64,000 bases of DNA from Maritimibacter alkaliphilus HTCC2654 (GTDB lineage: Bacteria > Pseudomonadota > Alphaproteobacteria > Rhodobacterales > Rhodobacteraceae). The notes under the pieces were generated by a model. That model worked only from the letters and a program-made list of their open reading frames with translations. It made no database searches and was not told the origin of the DNA. The translations under genes were made by a program, and so were the position numbers. Position 1 is the first letter of the stretch, and every line of letters starts with the position of its first letter. Positions 36,996-45,151 of this stretch are shown here, one piece after another. Where the stretch lies: the NCBI RefSeq assembly GCF_000152805.1, contig NZ_CH902578.1, positions 2,861,029 to 2,925,028 of the forward strand, in the 5' to 3' direction.

Positions 36996-37934
36996 TTGGA
37001 TCAATCTGTAAACACCGTTGCGCGGGCCCGGGCGGCCCGCCGTGCCGCATCCGATCGGAGTGATGCGGCCAGGCAGGGTGAGCAGTATTCGCCTGAAAAG
37101 CCTGCCCTTGGACACACCTATACCAAGCGCGACCTCAGCTACGCCGACACCTTCGACAACAAGGTGCAGGCCCGTCTCATCCGCTGGATGGAAATGCTGA
37201 CCGGCAAGCTGATGATCTTCCACATGATCAACAAGTTCGAGAAGCTCGGCGCGCCGACCGGTATCGACTTCTGGTCCGGTGCGATGAAGGCGATGGGGAT
37301 CGACGTCAACACGCCGAAAGAGCAGTACCTGAACATCCCGAAAGAGGGCCCCGTGGTGGTCGTGGCCAATCATACGCATGGCCTTGTCGACGGTATGGTG
37401 CTGGGCGACATGATCTCGCGCGTGCGGCCGGACTTTCAGATCCTGACGCGCTCGGTCCTGACCGGGCTTGACGAAGTCGCGTCGTCCTTCCTGATCCCGG
37501 TTCCGTTTCCGCATGACCCGGATGCGCAGGAAAAGGGCAAGGAAATGCGGGCGCAGGCGCTGGAACGACTCAAGTCCGGCGGTGTCATTGCGGTGTTTCC
37601 GTCAGGTGTCGTCGCGGCGTCGGAAACGTGGTGGGGACCGCCCGTCGAGGCGGAGTGGAACCTGTTCACGGCGCAGTTGATCCGTAAGACGGGCGCGACG
37701 GTCGTTCCGATCAAATTCCATGGTCGCAACACCCGCGCCTACAACATCGCGAACAAGGTGTCCGCGACGATGCGGCAAGGGCTCTTGATCCATGAGATCG
37801 TCCGGGCCTGCAATCAGCCACATGCCCCGACGATCGGCAAGGCGATCACGCCGGACGAGGTCGACGAGAAATGGACGAGCCCGCGCGAGTTCATCAAGTG
37901 GCTGCGCGAGCATACGCTGTCTTTGAAATCCTGA
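36996..37934 (+). CDS. PlsC-like lysophospholipid acyltransferase
   Basis: The 312-residue protein has the acyltransferase motif I as ANHTHGLVDG. The His-to-Asp spacing is unusual: His126-X5-Asp132 or His128-X3-Asp132 instead of H-X4-D. Motif III reads VFPSGVVAAS in place of FPEGTRS. It resembles the haemolysin-like acyltransferases that make phosphatidic or ornithine lipids. TTG 36996 is preferred, with AAGGGGG about ten bases upstream; a TTG at 36963 is an alternative. It lies directly after ptsH on the same strand. Confidence 0.8.
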   Translation: MDQSVNTVARARAARRAASDRSDAARQGEQYSPEKPALGHTYTKRDLSYADTFDNKVQARLIRWMEMLTGKLMIFHMINKFEKLGAPTGIDFWSGAMKAMGIDVNTPKEQYLNIPKEGPVVVVANHTHGLVDGMVLGDMISRVRPDFQILTRSVLTGLDEVASSFLIPVPFPHDPDAQEKGKEMRAQALERLKSGGVIAVFPSGVVAASETWWGPPVEAEWNLFTAQLIRKTGATVVPIKFHGRNTRAYNIANKVSATMRQGLLIHEIVRACNQPHAPTIGKAITPDEVDEKWTSPREFIKWLREHTLSLKS

Positions 37935-37969
37935 GGTTCGGGGCGCGCGCGGCCTGAACGCCGCTTCGG

Positions 37970-38845
37970 TCAGCGCGTCGGGACCGGCACGTCGCCGCGA
38001 TAGTCGTAGAACCCGCGCCCGGTCTTACGCCCGAGCCAACCGGCCTCGACGTATTTCGTCAGCAGCGGGCAGGGGCGGTACTTGGTGTCCGCCAGCCCGT
38101 CATGCAGCACGTTCATGATCGCCAGACAGGTGTCGAGACCGATAAAGTCGGCCAGTTCCAGCGGCCCCATCGGATGATTTGCGCCCAGTTTCATCGACTG
38201 GTCGATCGACTTCACCGAACCGACGCCTTCGTAAAGCGTATAGACCGCCTCGTTTATCATCGGCATCAGGATGCGGTTCACGATGAAGGCCGGGAAATCC
38301 TCGGCGCTCGCGGCGGTCTTGCCAAGGTTCTCGACCACCTCCTGACAGGCTTCGAAAGTCGCCTGATCGGTGGCGATCCCGCGGATGAGTTCGACGAGCT
38401 GCATGACCGGAACCGGGTTCATGAAGTGGAATCCCATGAACTTTTCCGGCCGGTCGGTGCGCGAGGCGAGGCGCGTGATCGAGATCGACGAGGTGTTGGA
38501 CGTCAGGATCGTCTCGGGTCCGAGATGCGGCAGCAGATCCTCGAAGATCGCCTGTTTGACCGTTTCACGCTCGGTCGCCGCCTCGATAATCAGGTCGGAA
38601 GGGCCAAGGTCGGTCAGCGTCAGCGTCGTCTTGATGCGGGCCATCGCGGCGTCCGCGTCCGACTGCGAAATCTTGTCGCGCGACACCTGCCGTTCGAGGT
38701 TCTTGCGCACGGTGTCGAGTGCGGCGTCGAGCGCATCCTGGCTGATGTCCGTAAGCAGAACGTCGTACCCGGCCAGTGCCATCACATGCGCGATGCCATT
38801 GCCCATCTGCCCTGCGCCGACCACGCCCACCGTCTTGATTGCCAT
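37970..38845 (-). CDS. hbd: 3-hydroxybutyryl-CoA dehydrogenase
   Basis: The 291-residue enzyme has the NAD-binding VGVVGAGQMGNGIAH near the N-terminus, the catalytic His140 in MGFHFMNPVPVM, and GFYDYRG at the end. It interconverts 3-hydroxybutyryl-CoA and acetoacetyl-CoA. Here it may serve butyrate degradation or supply crotonyl-CoA precursors for the ethylmalonyl-CoA pathway. ATG 38845 has GGAAGGG upstream; the family's usual length is matched exactly by this start. Confidence 0.93.
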   Translation of the reverse strand: MAIKTVGVVGAGQMGNGIAHVMALAGYDVLLTDISQDALDAALDTVRKNLERQVSRDKISQSDADAAMARIKTTLTLTDLGPSDLIIEAATERETVKQAIFEDLLPHLGPETILTSNTSSISITRLASRTDRPEKFMGFHFMNPVPVMQLVELIRGIATDQATFEACQEVVENLGKTAASAEDFPAFIVNRILMPMINEAVYTLYEGVGSVKSIDQSMKLGANHPMGPLELADFIGLDTCLAIMNVLHDGLADTKYRPCPLLTKYVEAGWLGRKTGRGFYDYRGDVPVPTR

Positions 38846-38975
38846 TTGCGACCCTTCCACTTGTCTGACGGACCATAGGCGCGGGCGGGTTCAGGGGGCA
38901 AGACCCCGCCGTTAACCGTGCCGCCAGAAAAGACCCCTCCCGGCCCGGCTGTCTTTAAGTGTTTGGCAACGAGTC

Positions 38976-38996
38976 CCTGACAGATTGTCTGTCGGG
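38976..38996 (+). promoter_or_regulatory. palindrome upstream of the DUF6473 gene
   Basis: CCTGACAGA-TTG-TCTGTCGGG forms a nine-pair inverted repeat with one T-G mismatch and a three-base centre. It lies 22 bases before the ATG at 39018, in the expected leader or promoter zone. It could be a repressor site or an mRNA hairpin. Confidence 0.4.
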
Positions 38997-39017
38997 TGAA
39001 AAAATGGAGTGGGTGGA

Positions 39018-39845
39018 ATGGCCTATGAAAACCTGGGCGAGAGTGCCCTTGACTATGTCCCGTGCCGGTACGGGAAATCCAAACTGTTGTTCCGGGGACC
39101 GAAGCGCAAGTTGACGGCGCCTTACGTCGCGATGATCGGAGGGACCGAGACCTACGGAAAATTCGTCGAGACGCCGTTTCCGGCGCTGACGGAAAGCGTG
39201 CTCGACATGCCGGTGGTCAACCTTGGCTGCGTCAATGCAGGGATCGACGTGTTTTCGCAGGACCGGACGGTCGTGGACATCTGTTCCAAGGCCGAGGTGA
39301 CGGTCGTGCAGGTTACCGGCGCGCAGAATATGTCGAACCGGTTCTACGCGGTGCATCCCCGGCGCAACGACAGGTTCCTGCGGGCCTCGAACCTGCTGAA
39401 AACGATCTACCGCGAGGTCGATTTCACCGAGTTCAACTTCACGCGCCATCTGCTCACGGCACTTCGCGCGACCTCGGCGGAAAAGTTCGCCATGGTCGAG
39501 CAGGAATTGCGCGAGGCGTGGGTCGCGCGGATGAAGACGTTGGTGTCGCGGATCGACAGCCGGGTGGTGCTTCTATGGCTTTCGAGCCATGCGCCGGACC
39601 GGGCCGAGACTGACACTGCGGACGGGGCCGACCCGCTTTTCGTCGACAGCGACATGCTGGATGCGGTGGCCCCGTTCGTCGAGGAGATCGTCGAGGTGGT
39701 GGTGACACCGGAAGAAATCGTCGATGGATTCGCGGGCCTTGCCTTCAACGAGTTCGAGGAACCCGTGGCGCGCGGCATGCTGGGCACCGTCGCACATGCA
39801 AGGGCGGCCGCCGCGCTGGATGCGTCGCTCCGGCGATTGCTCTGA
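39018..39845 (+). CDS. DUF6473 family protein
   Basis: The 275-residue protein matches the family by CRYGKSKLLFRGPKR, MIGGTETYGKFVETPFP, VNLGCVNAGIDVF, VVQVTGAQNMSNRFYAVHP and a following RRNDRFL. The GGTETYG and LGC.NAG arrangement resembles the start of SGNH/sulfotransferase-like folds, but no catalytic set is established. There is no signal peptide. I recall the family mainly from Rhodobacteraceae. ATG 39018 has GGAG about ten bases upstream. It ends at a bidirectional terminator shared with etfBA. Confidence 0.8.
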   Translation: MAYENLGESALDYVPCRYGKSKLLFRGPKRKLTAPYVAMIGGTETYGKFVETPFPALTESVLDMPVVNLGCVNAGIDVFSQDRTVVDICSKAEVTVVQVTGAQNMSNRFYAVHPRRNDRFLRASNLLKTIYREVDFTEFNFTRHLLTALRATSAEKFAMVEQELREAWVARMKTLVSRIDSRVVLLWLSSHAPDRAETDTADGADPLFVDSDMLDAVAPFVEEIVEVVVTPEEIVDGFAGLAFNEFEEPVARGMLGTVAHARAAAALDASLRRLL

Positions 39846-39852
39846 TCCAATC

Positions 39853-39883
39853 AAAAAAGGCCCGCCGATCCGGCGGGCCTTTT
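39853..39883. terminator. bidirectional intrinsic terminator between DUF6473 and etfA
   Basis: A perfect 13-bp stem, AAAAGGCCCGCCG / CGGCGGGCCTTTT, with an ATC loop has T-runs on both strands. It ends the rightward DUF6473 transcript and the leftward etfBA transcript. A second weaker hairpin (GCGCCCT/AGGGCGC, 39903-39922) precedes it on the etfA side. Confidence 0.9.
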
Positions 39884-39939
39884 CGTTGTGCATGTCGCCT
39901 GCGCGCCCTGTGCGGAGGGCGCAAGAACGCCTTTCCGGC

Positions 39940-40866
39940 TCAGAGCTTTTCGATCATCTCCGGGACGGCGGTGAAGAGGTCGGCGACGAGGCCGTAGTCG
40001 GCGACCTGGAAGATCGGGGCCTCTTCGTCCTTGTTGATCGCGACGATGACCTTGGAGTCCTTCATGCCCGCGAGGTGCTGAATGGCACCCGAGATGCCGA
40101 CGGCGACGTAGAGTTCCGGTGCGACGACCTTGCCGGTCTGGCCCACCTGCCAGTCGTTCGGGGCGAAGCCCGAGTCGACCGCGGCGCGCGAGGCACCGAC
40201 GGCGGCGCCCAGCTTGTCGGCCAGCTTTTCGATCAGCGCGAAGTCCTCTTCCGAGCCGACGCCACGGCCGCCCGACACGACGATGCCCGCCGAGGTCAGT
40301 TCCGGGCGGTCGCTTTCGGCCACCTTGTCCTCGACCCATTCGGATTTGCCCGAGGCATCCGGCGCGCCGATGGTCTCGACACTCGCCGAACCGCCGTCGC
40401 CGGCCGCGTCGAAGGTCGAGGTCCGGAAGGTGATAACCTTCTTTTCATCTTTCGACTTTACGGTCTGGATCGCGTTCCCGGCGTAGACCGGGCGTTCGAA
40501 CGTATCGGCATCCACAACGGCGGAGGCATCCGAGATCACCATCACATCCAGAAGCGCGGCCACGCGCGGCATGATGTTCTTCGCGTCCGTCGTCGCGGGC
40601 GCGCAGATGTGCGAGTAATCCCCGGCGAGCGAGACGATGAGGTCCGCGGTCGCCTCGGCAAGGCGGTGGCCGAGGCTGTCGCCTTCCGCGACCAGCACCT
40701 TGGCCACACCGTCGATCTTGGACGCGGCCTCACCGGCGGCAGCGGCCGAGGCGCCGGCGCAGAGCACGGTCACATCGCCAAGCGCCTTGGCGGCGGTGAC
40801 GGCTTTCGCGGTGGCGTCCAGCGCGAGTTCGCCGGAGTTGACTTCGGCAAGAAGCAGAACGGCCAT
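39940..40866 (-). CDS. etfA: electron transfer flavoprotein alpha subunit
   Basis: The 308-residue protein has the C-terminal FAD-binding signature APELYVAVGISGAIQHLAG and the GGRGVGSEEDF segment. It holds the FAD that accepts electrons from acyl-CoA dehydrogenases, including the methylsuccinyl-CoA enzyme encoded at 27-29 kb, and delivers them to ETF-QO. Its ATG overlaps the etfB stop (TGATG). The in-frame GTG just before the ATG is less likely. Confidence 0.95.
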   Translation of the reverse strand: MAVLLLAEVNSGELALDATAKAVTAAKALGDVTVLCAGASAAAAGEAASKIDGVAKVLVAEGDSLGHRLAEATADLIVSLAGDYSHICAPATTDAKNIMPRVAALLDVMVISDASAVVDADTFERPVYAGNAIQTVKSKDEKKVITFRTSTFDAAGDGGSASVETIGAPDASGKSEWVEDKVAESDRPELTSAGIVVSGGRGVGSEEDFALIEKLADKLGAAVGASRAAVDSGFAPNDWQVGQTGKVVAPELYVAVGISGAIQHLAGMKDSKVIVAINKDEEAPIFQVADYGLVADLFTAVPEMIEKL

Positions 40867-41624
40867 CACACGACCCCCTTTTCTTTGAGTTTCGACACGA
40901 GCTCATCGACGCTCTCGACCTTGATGCCCGCCGACCGCACCGGCGGCTCGGCGGTCTTGACCACCTCGAGGCGGGGCGCGACGTCGACGCCGTAATCGGC
41001 GGCGGTCTTTTCGTCCAAGGGCTTCTTCTTGGCCTTCATGATGTTGGGCAGCGACGCATAGCGCGGCTCGTTGAGGCGCAGGTCGGCGGTGACGATGGCG
41101 GGCAGGCCCACCTTGATCGTCTGGAGACCGCCATCGACTTCGCGCGTCACGGTGGCCGCGTCGCCGTCAATGTCGAGCTCCGAGGCAAAAGTCGCCTGAC
41201 CCCAGCCGAGCAGGGCGGCCAGCATCTGGCCGGTCGCGTTCATGTCGTTGTCGATCGCCTGCTTGCCGGCGATGACCAGCTTGGGCTGCTCTTCGTCCAC
41301 GATCGCCTTCAGGATCTTGGCGACCGCAAGCGGCTCGATATCGGTGTGAACGTCGTCGGCCGCCACCACGAGGATCGCGCGGTCAGCCCCCATCGCCAGC
41401 GCCGTGCGCAGCGTTTCCTGCGCCTGTTTCACGCCGATCGAAACCGCGACCACTTCCTCGGCCTTGCCCGCTTCCTTCAACCGGATCGCCTCTTCCACCG
41501 CAATCTCGTCGAAGGGGTTCATCGACATCTTAACATTCGCAAGATCGACACCGGAGCCGTCGGACTTAACCTTCGCCTTCACGTTGTAGTCGATCACGCG
41601 CTTCACAGGCACAAGCACCTTCAT
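40866..41624 (-). CDS. etfB: electron transfer flavoprotein beta subunit
   Basis: The 252-residue protein starts [16 protein letters not shown] and contains [16 protein letters not shown] and [20 protein letters not shown], typical of EtfB, which binds AMP and docks on dehydrogenases. ATG 41624 has GGGAGAG upstream; an in-frame extension to 41699 has no support. It is first in the etfBA operon. Confidence 0.95.
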   Translation of the reverse strand: MKVLVPVKRVIDYNVKAKVKSDGSGVDLANVKMSMNPFDEIAVEEAIRLKEAGKAEEVVAVSIGVKQAQETLRTALAMGADRAILVVAADDVHTDIEPLAVAKILKAIVDEEQPKLVIAGKQAIDNDMNATGQMLAALLGWGQATFASELDIDGDAATVTREVDGGLQTIKVGLPAIVTADLRLNEPRYASLPNIMKAKKKPLDEKTAADYGVDVAPRLEVVKTAEPPVRSAGIKVESVDELVSKLKEKGVV

Positions 41625-41792
41625 GAGCGTTCTCTCCCGTTGCGCCCCACCGGGGCAGTTGTCTGGGGCATGGTGTAGCGAGAATGTCGGGGGCGTCACA
41701 ATGCCAAAGCGACCAAAAGTTGCGCTGCGACGCCGCGTTTCGGGGAATTGTGATACGGTGGCGTGACGTCAAATCGGCATGGGAGCGCAAAC

Positions 41793-42158
41793 ATGGAGAA
41801 GGTCACGGGAATCGGGGGCGTGTTCTTTCGGTCGAACGATCCGACCGCGCTGGCGAACTGGTATCGCGACATGCTCGGCGTGAACCTCGTGCCGCAGGAT
41901 GCCGATGGAATGCCGTGGATGCAGGAGGCGGGGCCGACCGTGTTCGCACCTTTCGCCGCCGACACCGATTACTTCGGTCGCGACAGCCAGCAATTCATGC
42001 TGAATTTCCGCGTGGCCGATCTGGATGCGATGCTCGCCCAGTTGCGTGGCGCGGGGATCGAGGTCAGCCACGAACAGGCGATGGACGGCATCGGTCGTTT
42101 CGCGCGCGTGCACGATCCGGAGGGCAATCCGATCGAGTTGTGGGAACCCGCCGGCTAG
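41793..42158 (+). CDS. VOC family (glyoxalase-like) protein
   Basis: The 121-residue protein is a single vicinal-oxygen-chelate unit with VFFRSNDPTALANWYRDMLGV at the start and FARVHDPEGNPIELWEP at the end. The final Glu is the usual metal ligand. Members are metal-dependent lyases, dioxygenases or resistance proteins; the substrate here is unknown. ATG 41793 has GGGAG eight bases upstream. Confidence 0.88.
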   Translation: MEKVTGIGGVFFRSNDPTALANWYRDMLGVNLVPQDADGMPWMQEAGPTVFAPFAADTDYFGRDSQQFMLNFRVADLDAMLAQLRGAGIEVSHEQAMDGIGRFARVHDPEGNPIELWEPAG

Positions 42159-42208
42159 GGGTTTAGGTTCGGCAACAGCCGCGCTACCGTCCGCGTCAGG
42201 AGGTGCCC

Positions 42209-42682
42209 ATGGTCACATTGCCGAATGCCGCCATCGTCGAATCGCGTGCCAAACTGATTATTGGTCTGGTCGGTGACTATTCGTTGGATACCCGGGGCGA
42301 GATCCCGAAACTCTACGAGCAGTTCTTCGCCATTCGGGACGGGATCAAGCATCGCGTCTCGGACGTGCTGTACGGGATTTCGATGGGCGCAAAGCCGGAT
42401 GGTTCGTTCCGCTATGGCGTGGGGATCGAGGTCGAAGAGGCCGAAGATCTGCCCGAAGGCGCGTGTGAAATGCACCTCGTCGATGGCGAATACGTCGTCT
42501 TCTCGCAGCGCACGCCGATTGCCGAACTGCCCGCGCGCTTCGACGCCGTCTTTGCCGAGTGGTTGCCGCAGTCGGATTTCGTGCAGCGTGAGGGTGCGGT
42601 GTTCGAATGCTATCCGGACGACGACAGCCCGGAAGACGGCAAGATGCTTTACGAGATCTGGGTGCCGGTCGCGCCGAAGTAA
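42209..42682 (+). CDS. GyrI-like / AraC effector-binding domain protein
   Basis: The 157-residue protein resembles stand-alone GyrI/effector-binding domains: LIIGLVGDYSLD at the start, YGVGIEVEEAEDLPEG in the middle and MLYEIWVPV at the end. Such domains bind small molecules or proteins. It contains no DNA-binding part. ATG 42209 has AGGAGG ideally placed; a GTG at 42203 is unlikely. Its stop abuts the stop of smpB. Confidence 0.75.
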   Translation: MVTLPNAAIVESRAKLIIGLVGDYSLDTRGEIPKLYEQFFAIRDGIKHRVSDVLYGISMGAKPDGSFRYGVGIEVEEAEDLPEGACEMHLVDGEYVVFSQRTPIAELPARFDAVFAEWLPQSDFVQREGAVFECYPDDDSPEDGKMLYEIWVPVAPK

Positions 42683-43159
42683 TCAGCCCTGCTGTTTCAG
42701 CAGGCGCTGTTTCTGGCGATTCCAGTCCTTCTTGGCGGTATCCGCGCGCTTGTCGTGGACCTTCTTACCTTTCGCGATGCCGACCTTCATCTTCGCGATG
42801 CCGCGATGGTTGAAGTAAAGCACCAAAGGCACGATCGTCATGCCCTTGCGTTGGGTGTCGTTCCACAGGCGCGCCAATTCCTTTTTTGAACACAGAAGCT
42901 TGCGGCGCCGACGCTCTTCGTGCCCAAAGGTCTTGGCCTGCTCGTAGGGCGCGATATAGCCGTTGACCAGCCACAGCTCTCCGTCCTCCACCGCCGCATA
43001 GCTTTCGGCGATGTTGGCGGAGTTCACCCGCAGGCTTTTCACCTCGGACCCTTCCAGCACGATGCCGACTTCGAGATCGTCCTCGATCGCATAGTCGAAA
43101 CGCGCCCGCCGGTTCTCGGCGATCACCTTGTAGTTCTTGTTTTCATCGGTCTTGGCCAT
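42683..43159 (-). CDS. smpB: SsrA-binding protein SmpB
   Basis: The 158-residue protein has the conserved [28 protein letters not shown] and [21 protein letters not shown] segments. It binds tmRNA and brings it to stalled ribosomes. The basic C-terminal tail ([19 protein letters not shown]) fits the mRNA channel. No tmRNA gene is in this window. The end meets the GyrI-like gene end to end without a gap. Confidence 0.96.
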   Translation of the reverse strand: MAKTDENKNYKVIAENRRARFDYAIEDDLEVGIVLEGSEVKSLRVNSANIAESYAAVEDGELWLVNGYIAPYEQAKTFGHEERRRRKLLCSKKELARLWNDTQRKGMTIVPLVLYFNHRGIAKMKVGIAKGKKVHDKRADTAKKDWNRQKQRLLKQQG

Positions 43160-43251
43160 CGACCCCATGTAGGCGGGCGCGCCTCGCCTGTCCAGAGTGG
43201 CGCCGGGATGGTATGATCGGGGCTATTGGAACAGAGATTTCGGGGGGAGCC

Positions 43252-44115
43252 ATGTTCAGGAGGTTATTTCTTGCGGCGAGTGCCGCGTTGCTCGCGGCAC
43301 CGCTCTGGGCCGAGGAAAATCCGGCGCCCGCCACGGCGGACGGTTTCGACTTCGACAGGGTCAGCCCCATTCAGGTGCGCTATTCCGGTTCGCTCGCGGA
43401 TGGGACGTTCACGATCACGATCCTGCCGGGGTGGGTCGCCGTGAACGGCGGGACGGATGGGGCGATCTACGGCGATTTCGCAGGCGGAGACATCTGGATC
43501 GCCGACGACAAAAACGGACGGTTGATTTCGCTATCGGGCGCGGCGGCGATACGTGATGCGACCGGCGGCGACGAGATCAGATCGACGCAGGCGTTGGACG
43601 AAGCCTTCGCAGAGATGGAAGCCATCCTTCAGGAGCGGCTGGAGGGCGTGCCCGAGGATCAGAGGCCCGCGATGGAACAGGCGATGCGCGACGCGATGGG
43701 CCTGCCCCCGATGATCGAAACGGTGGGCGGGGAAGCCATGTCGCTCAACATCTACGAGCTATCGGATTTTCAGGACGATCAGGGCCGCGACGTCTATCGG
43801 GCCGAGGCCCGGTCGGGTGGAGAGCTTGCCCGAAGCTTCGAGCTTGTCGGGCTGGGCGATGTGCCGGAGGCCGGGAATGTCGTGAAAGCCGTGGCGCTGC
43901 TGGTCGCGATGCACAGGCAGATCATGGGGGATGACCTGCCGGGCGAAAGCCTGATCCTCGACCTTCTGGCCGTGGGGGCCACCTATTTCATCATCTCGGC
44001 CACGGACCATCGGTCCGGCGAAAGCTGGAAGCTGGAGGGGATCAGGCCCTATGCGCTGGGTGCGGCCCCGGGTGGCGCCGATGCATTGCACAAGGCTATG
44101 GCCAGCGACGGGTGA
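43252..44115 (+). CDS. exported protein of unknown function
   Basis: The 287-residue protein has a clear signal peptide (FLAASAALLAAPLWA-E) and no membrane segment afterwards, so it should be periplasmic. Residues 60-100 look beta-rich, followed by an acidic helical region with EEMEAILQERLEG-like composition. I do not recognise a family. ATG 43252 has CGGGGGGAG just upstream. Its stop codon sits in the loop of an inverted repeat that may end transcription. Confidence 0.7.
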   Translation: MFRRLFLAASAALLAAPLWAEENPAPATADGFDFDRVSPIQVRYSGSLADGTFTITILPGWVAVNGGTDGAIYGDFAGGDIWIADDKNGRLISLSGAAAIRDATGGDEIRSTQALDEAFAEMEAILQERLEGVPEDQRPAMEQAMRDAMGLPPMIETVGGEAMSLNIYELSDFQDDQGRDVYRAEARSGGELARSFELVGLGDVPEAGNVVKAVALLVAMHRQIMGDDLPGESLILDLLAVGATYFIISATDHRSGESWKLEGIRPYALGAAPGGADALHKAMASDG

Positions 44116-44124
44116 TCGCTGGCC
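44100..44124. terminator. inverted repeat over the stop codon, between converging genes
   Basis: GGCCAGCGA (44100-44108) and TCGCTGGCC (44116-44124) form a perfect nine-bp stem with a seven-base loop holding the TGA stop of the exported-protein gene. No T-run follows. It lies 14 bases from the end of dapA, so it may act on both transcripts. Confidence 0.5.
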
Positions 44125-44137
44125 GCAGCGCGTGAAA

Positions 44138-45010
44138 TCAGTTCAGAAGGCCCGCGTGACGCATGGCGCTGTCCATGGCCGCCTTGGTCTCGTCCGACAG
44201 GGCCATGAGCGGCAGACGCACGTCCTCTTCGATAAGGCCAAGCTTGGACATGCCGTATTTCGCGCCCGACACGCCCGGCTCCATGAAGATCGCGCGATGC
44301 AGCGGCATCAGCCGGTCCGCGATTTCCAGCGCGGTGCCGTAGTCGCCCGCCAGCGTGGCGTTCTGCATCTCGGCACAGAGTTTCGGGGCCACGTTCGCGG
44401 TCACCGAGATGCACCCGACTCCGCCCATGGCGTTGAAGCCGTGCGCCGTCGCATCCTCGCCGGAAAGCTGGATGAAATCCTTGCCGCAGAGGTCGCGCTG
44501 CCAGGCCACGCGGGCCAGATCGCCCGTCGCGTCCTTCACGCCCACGATCATCTCGTGCTTTGCCAGTTCGGCCATGGTCGCCGGGGTCATATCGACCGCC
44601 GAGCGTCCGGGGATGTTGTAGATGATGATCGGCAGGCCGACCTCGGCAATGGCGAGGAAATGCGCGATCAGCCCGGTCTGGGTGGGCTTGTTGTAGTAAG
44701 GCGTCACGACGAGCGCGGCATCCGCCCCGGCCTTTTTCGCGTGCTCGGTGAAGTGCAGCGCCTCGACCGTGTTGTTCGATCCGGTGCCCGCGATCACTTT
44801 GATCCGGCCATCGACGGCTTTGACCACCTCGTCGACCACCATCAGGTGCTCTTCGTGCAGAAGCGTGGGGCTTTCGCCGGTCGTGCCGACGGGGACGAGC
44901 CCGTGCGAGCCTTGCTCGATATGCCAGTCCACGAGCCGTTTGAGCGCATCGACATCCACCTTGCCGTCCTTGAACGGCGTCACAAGGGCCGGAATCGAAC
45001 CTTTCAGCAT
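44138..45010 (-). CDS. dapA: 4-hydroxy-tetrahydrodipicolinate synthase
   Basis: The 290-residue TIM-barrel enzyme has GTTGESPTL (42-50), the catalytic Tyr131 in YNIPGRS and the Schiff-base Lys159 in GVKDATGD. It condenses pyruvate with aspartate semialdehyde in lysine and diaminopimelate synthesis. An AGGAG ribosome site lies ten bases before ATG. A lysine riboswitch is not visible in the 140-base upstream gap. Confidence 0.96.
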   Translation of the reverse strand: MLKGSIPALVTPFKDGKVDVDALKRLVDWHIEQGSHGLVPVGTTGESPTLLHEEHLMVVDEVVKAVDGRIKVIAGTGSNNTVEALHFTEHAKKAGADAALVVTPYYNKPTQTGLIAHFLAIAEVGLPIIIYNIPGRSAVDMTPATMAELAKHEMIVGVKDATGDLARVAWQRDLCGKDFIQLSGEDATAHGFNAMGGVGCISVTANVAPKLCAEMQNATLAGDYGTALEIADRLMPLHRAIFMEPGVSGAKYGMSKLGLIEEDVRLPLMALSDETKAAMDSAMRHAGLLN

Positions 45011-45151
45011 GTCACGCTCCTGTTGCTATCTTCGTCCGTGGAAGGGCACGCGAGTCGCGCCCTGGTAAAACGCGGCGGAAACTAGCCGCAGTTGAACCAA
45101 ATGCCAAGAATGTGTGTTGCGAGAACGATTTGGCGGGCTAGGTATGCGGAC

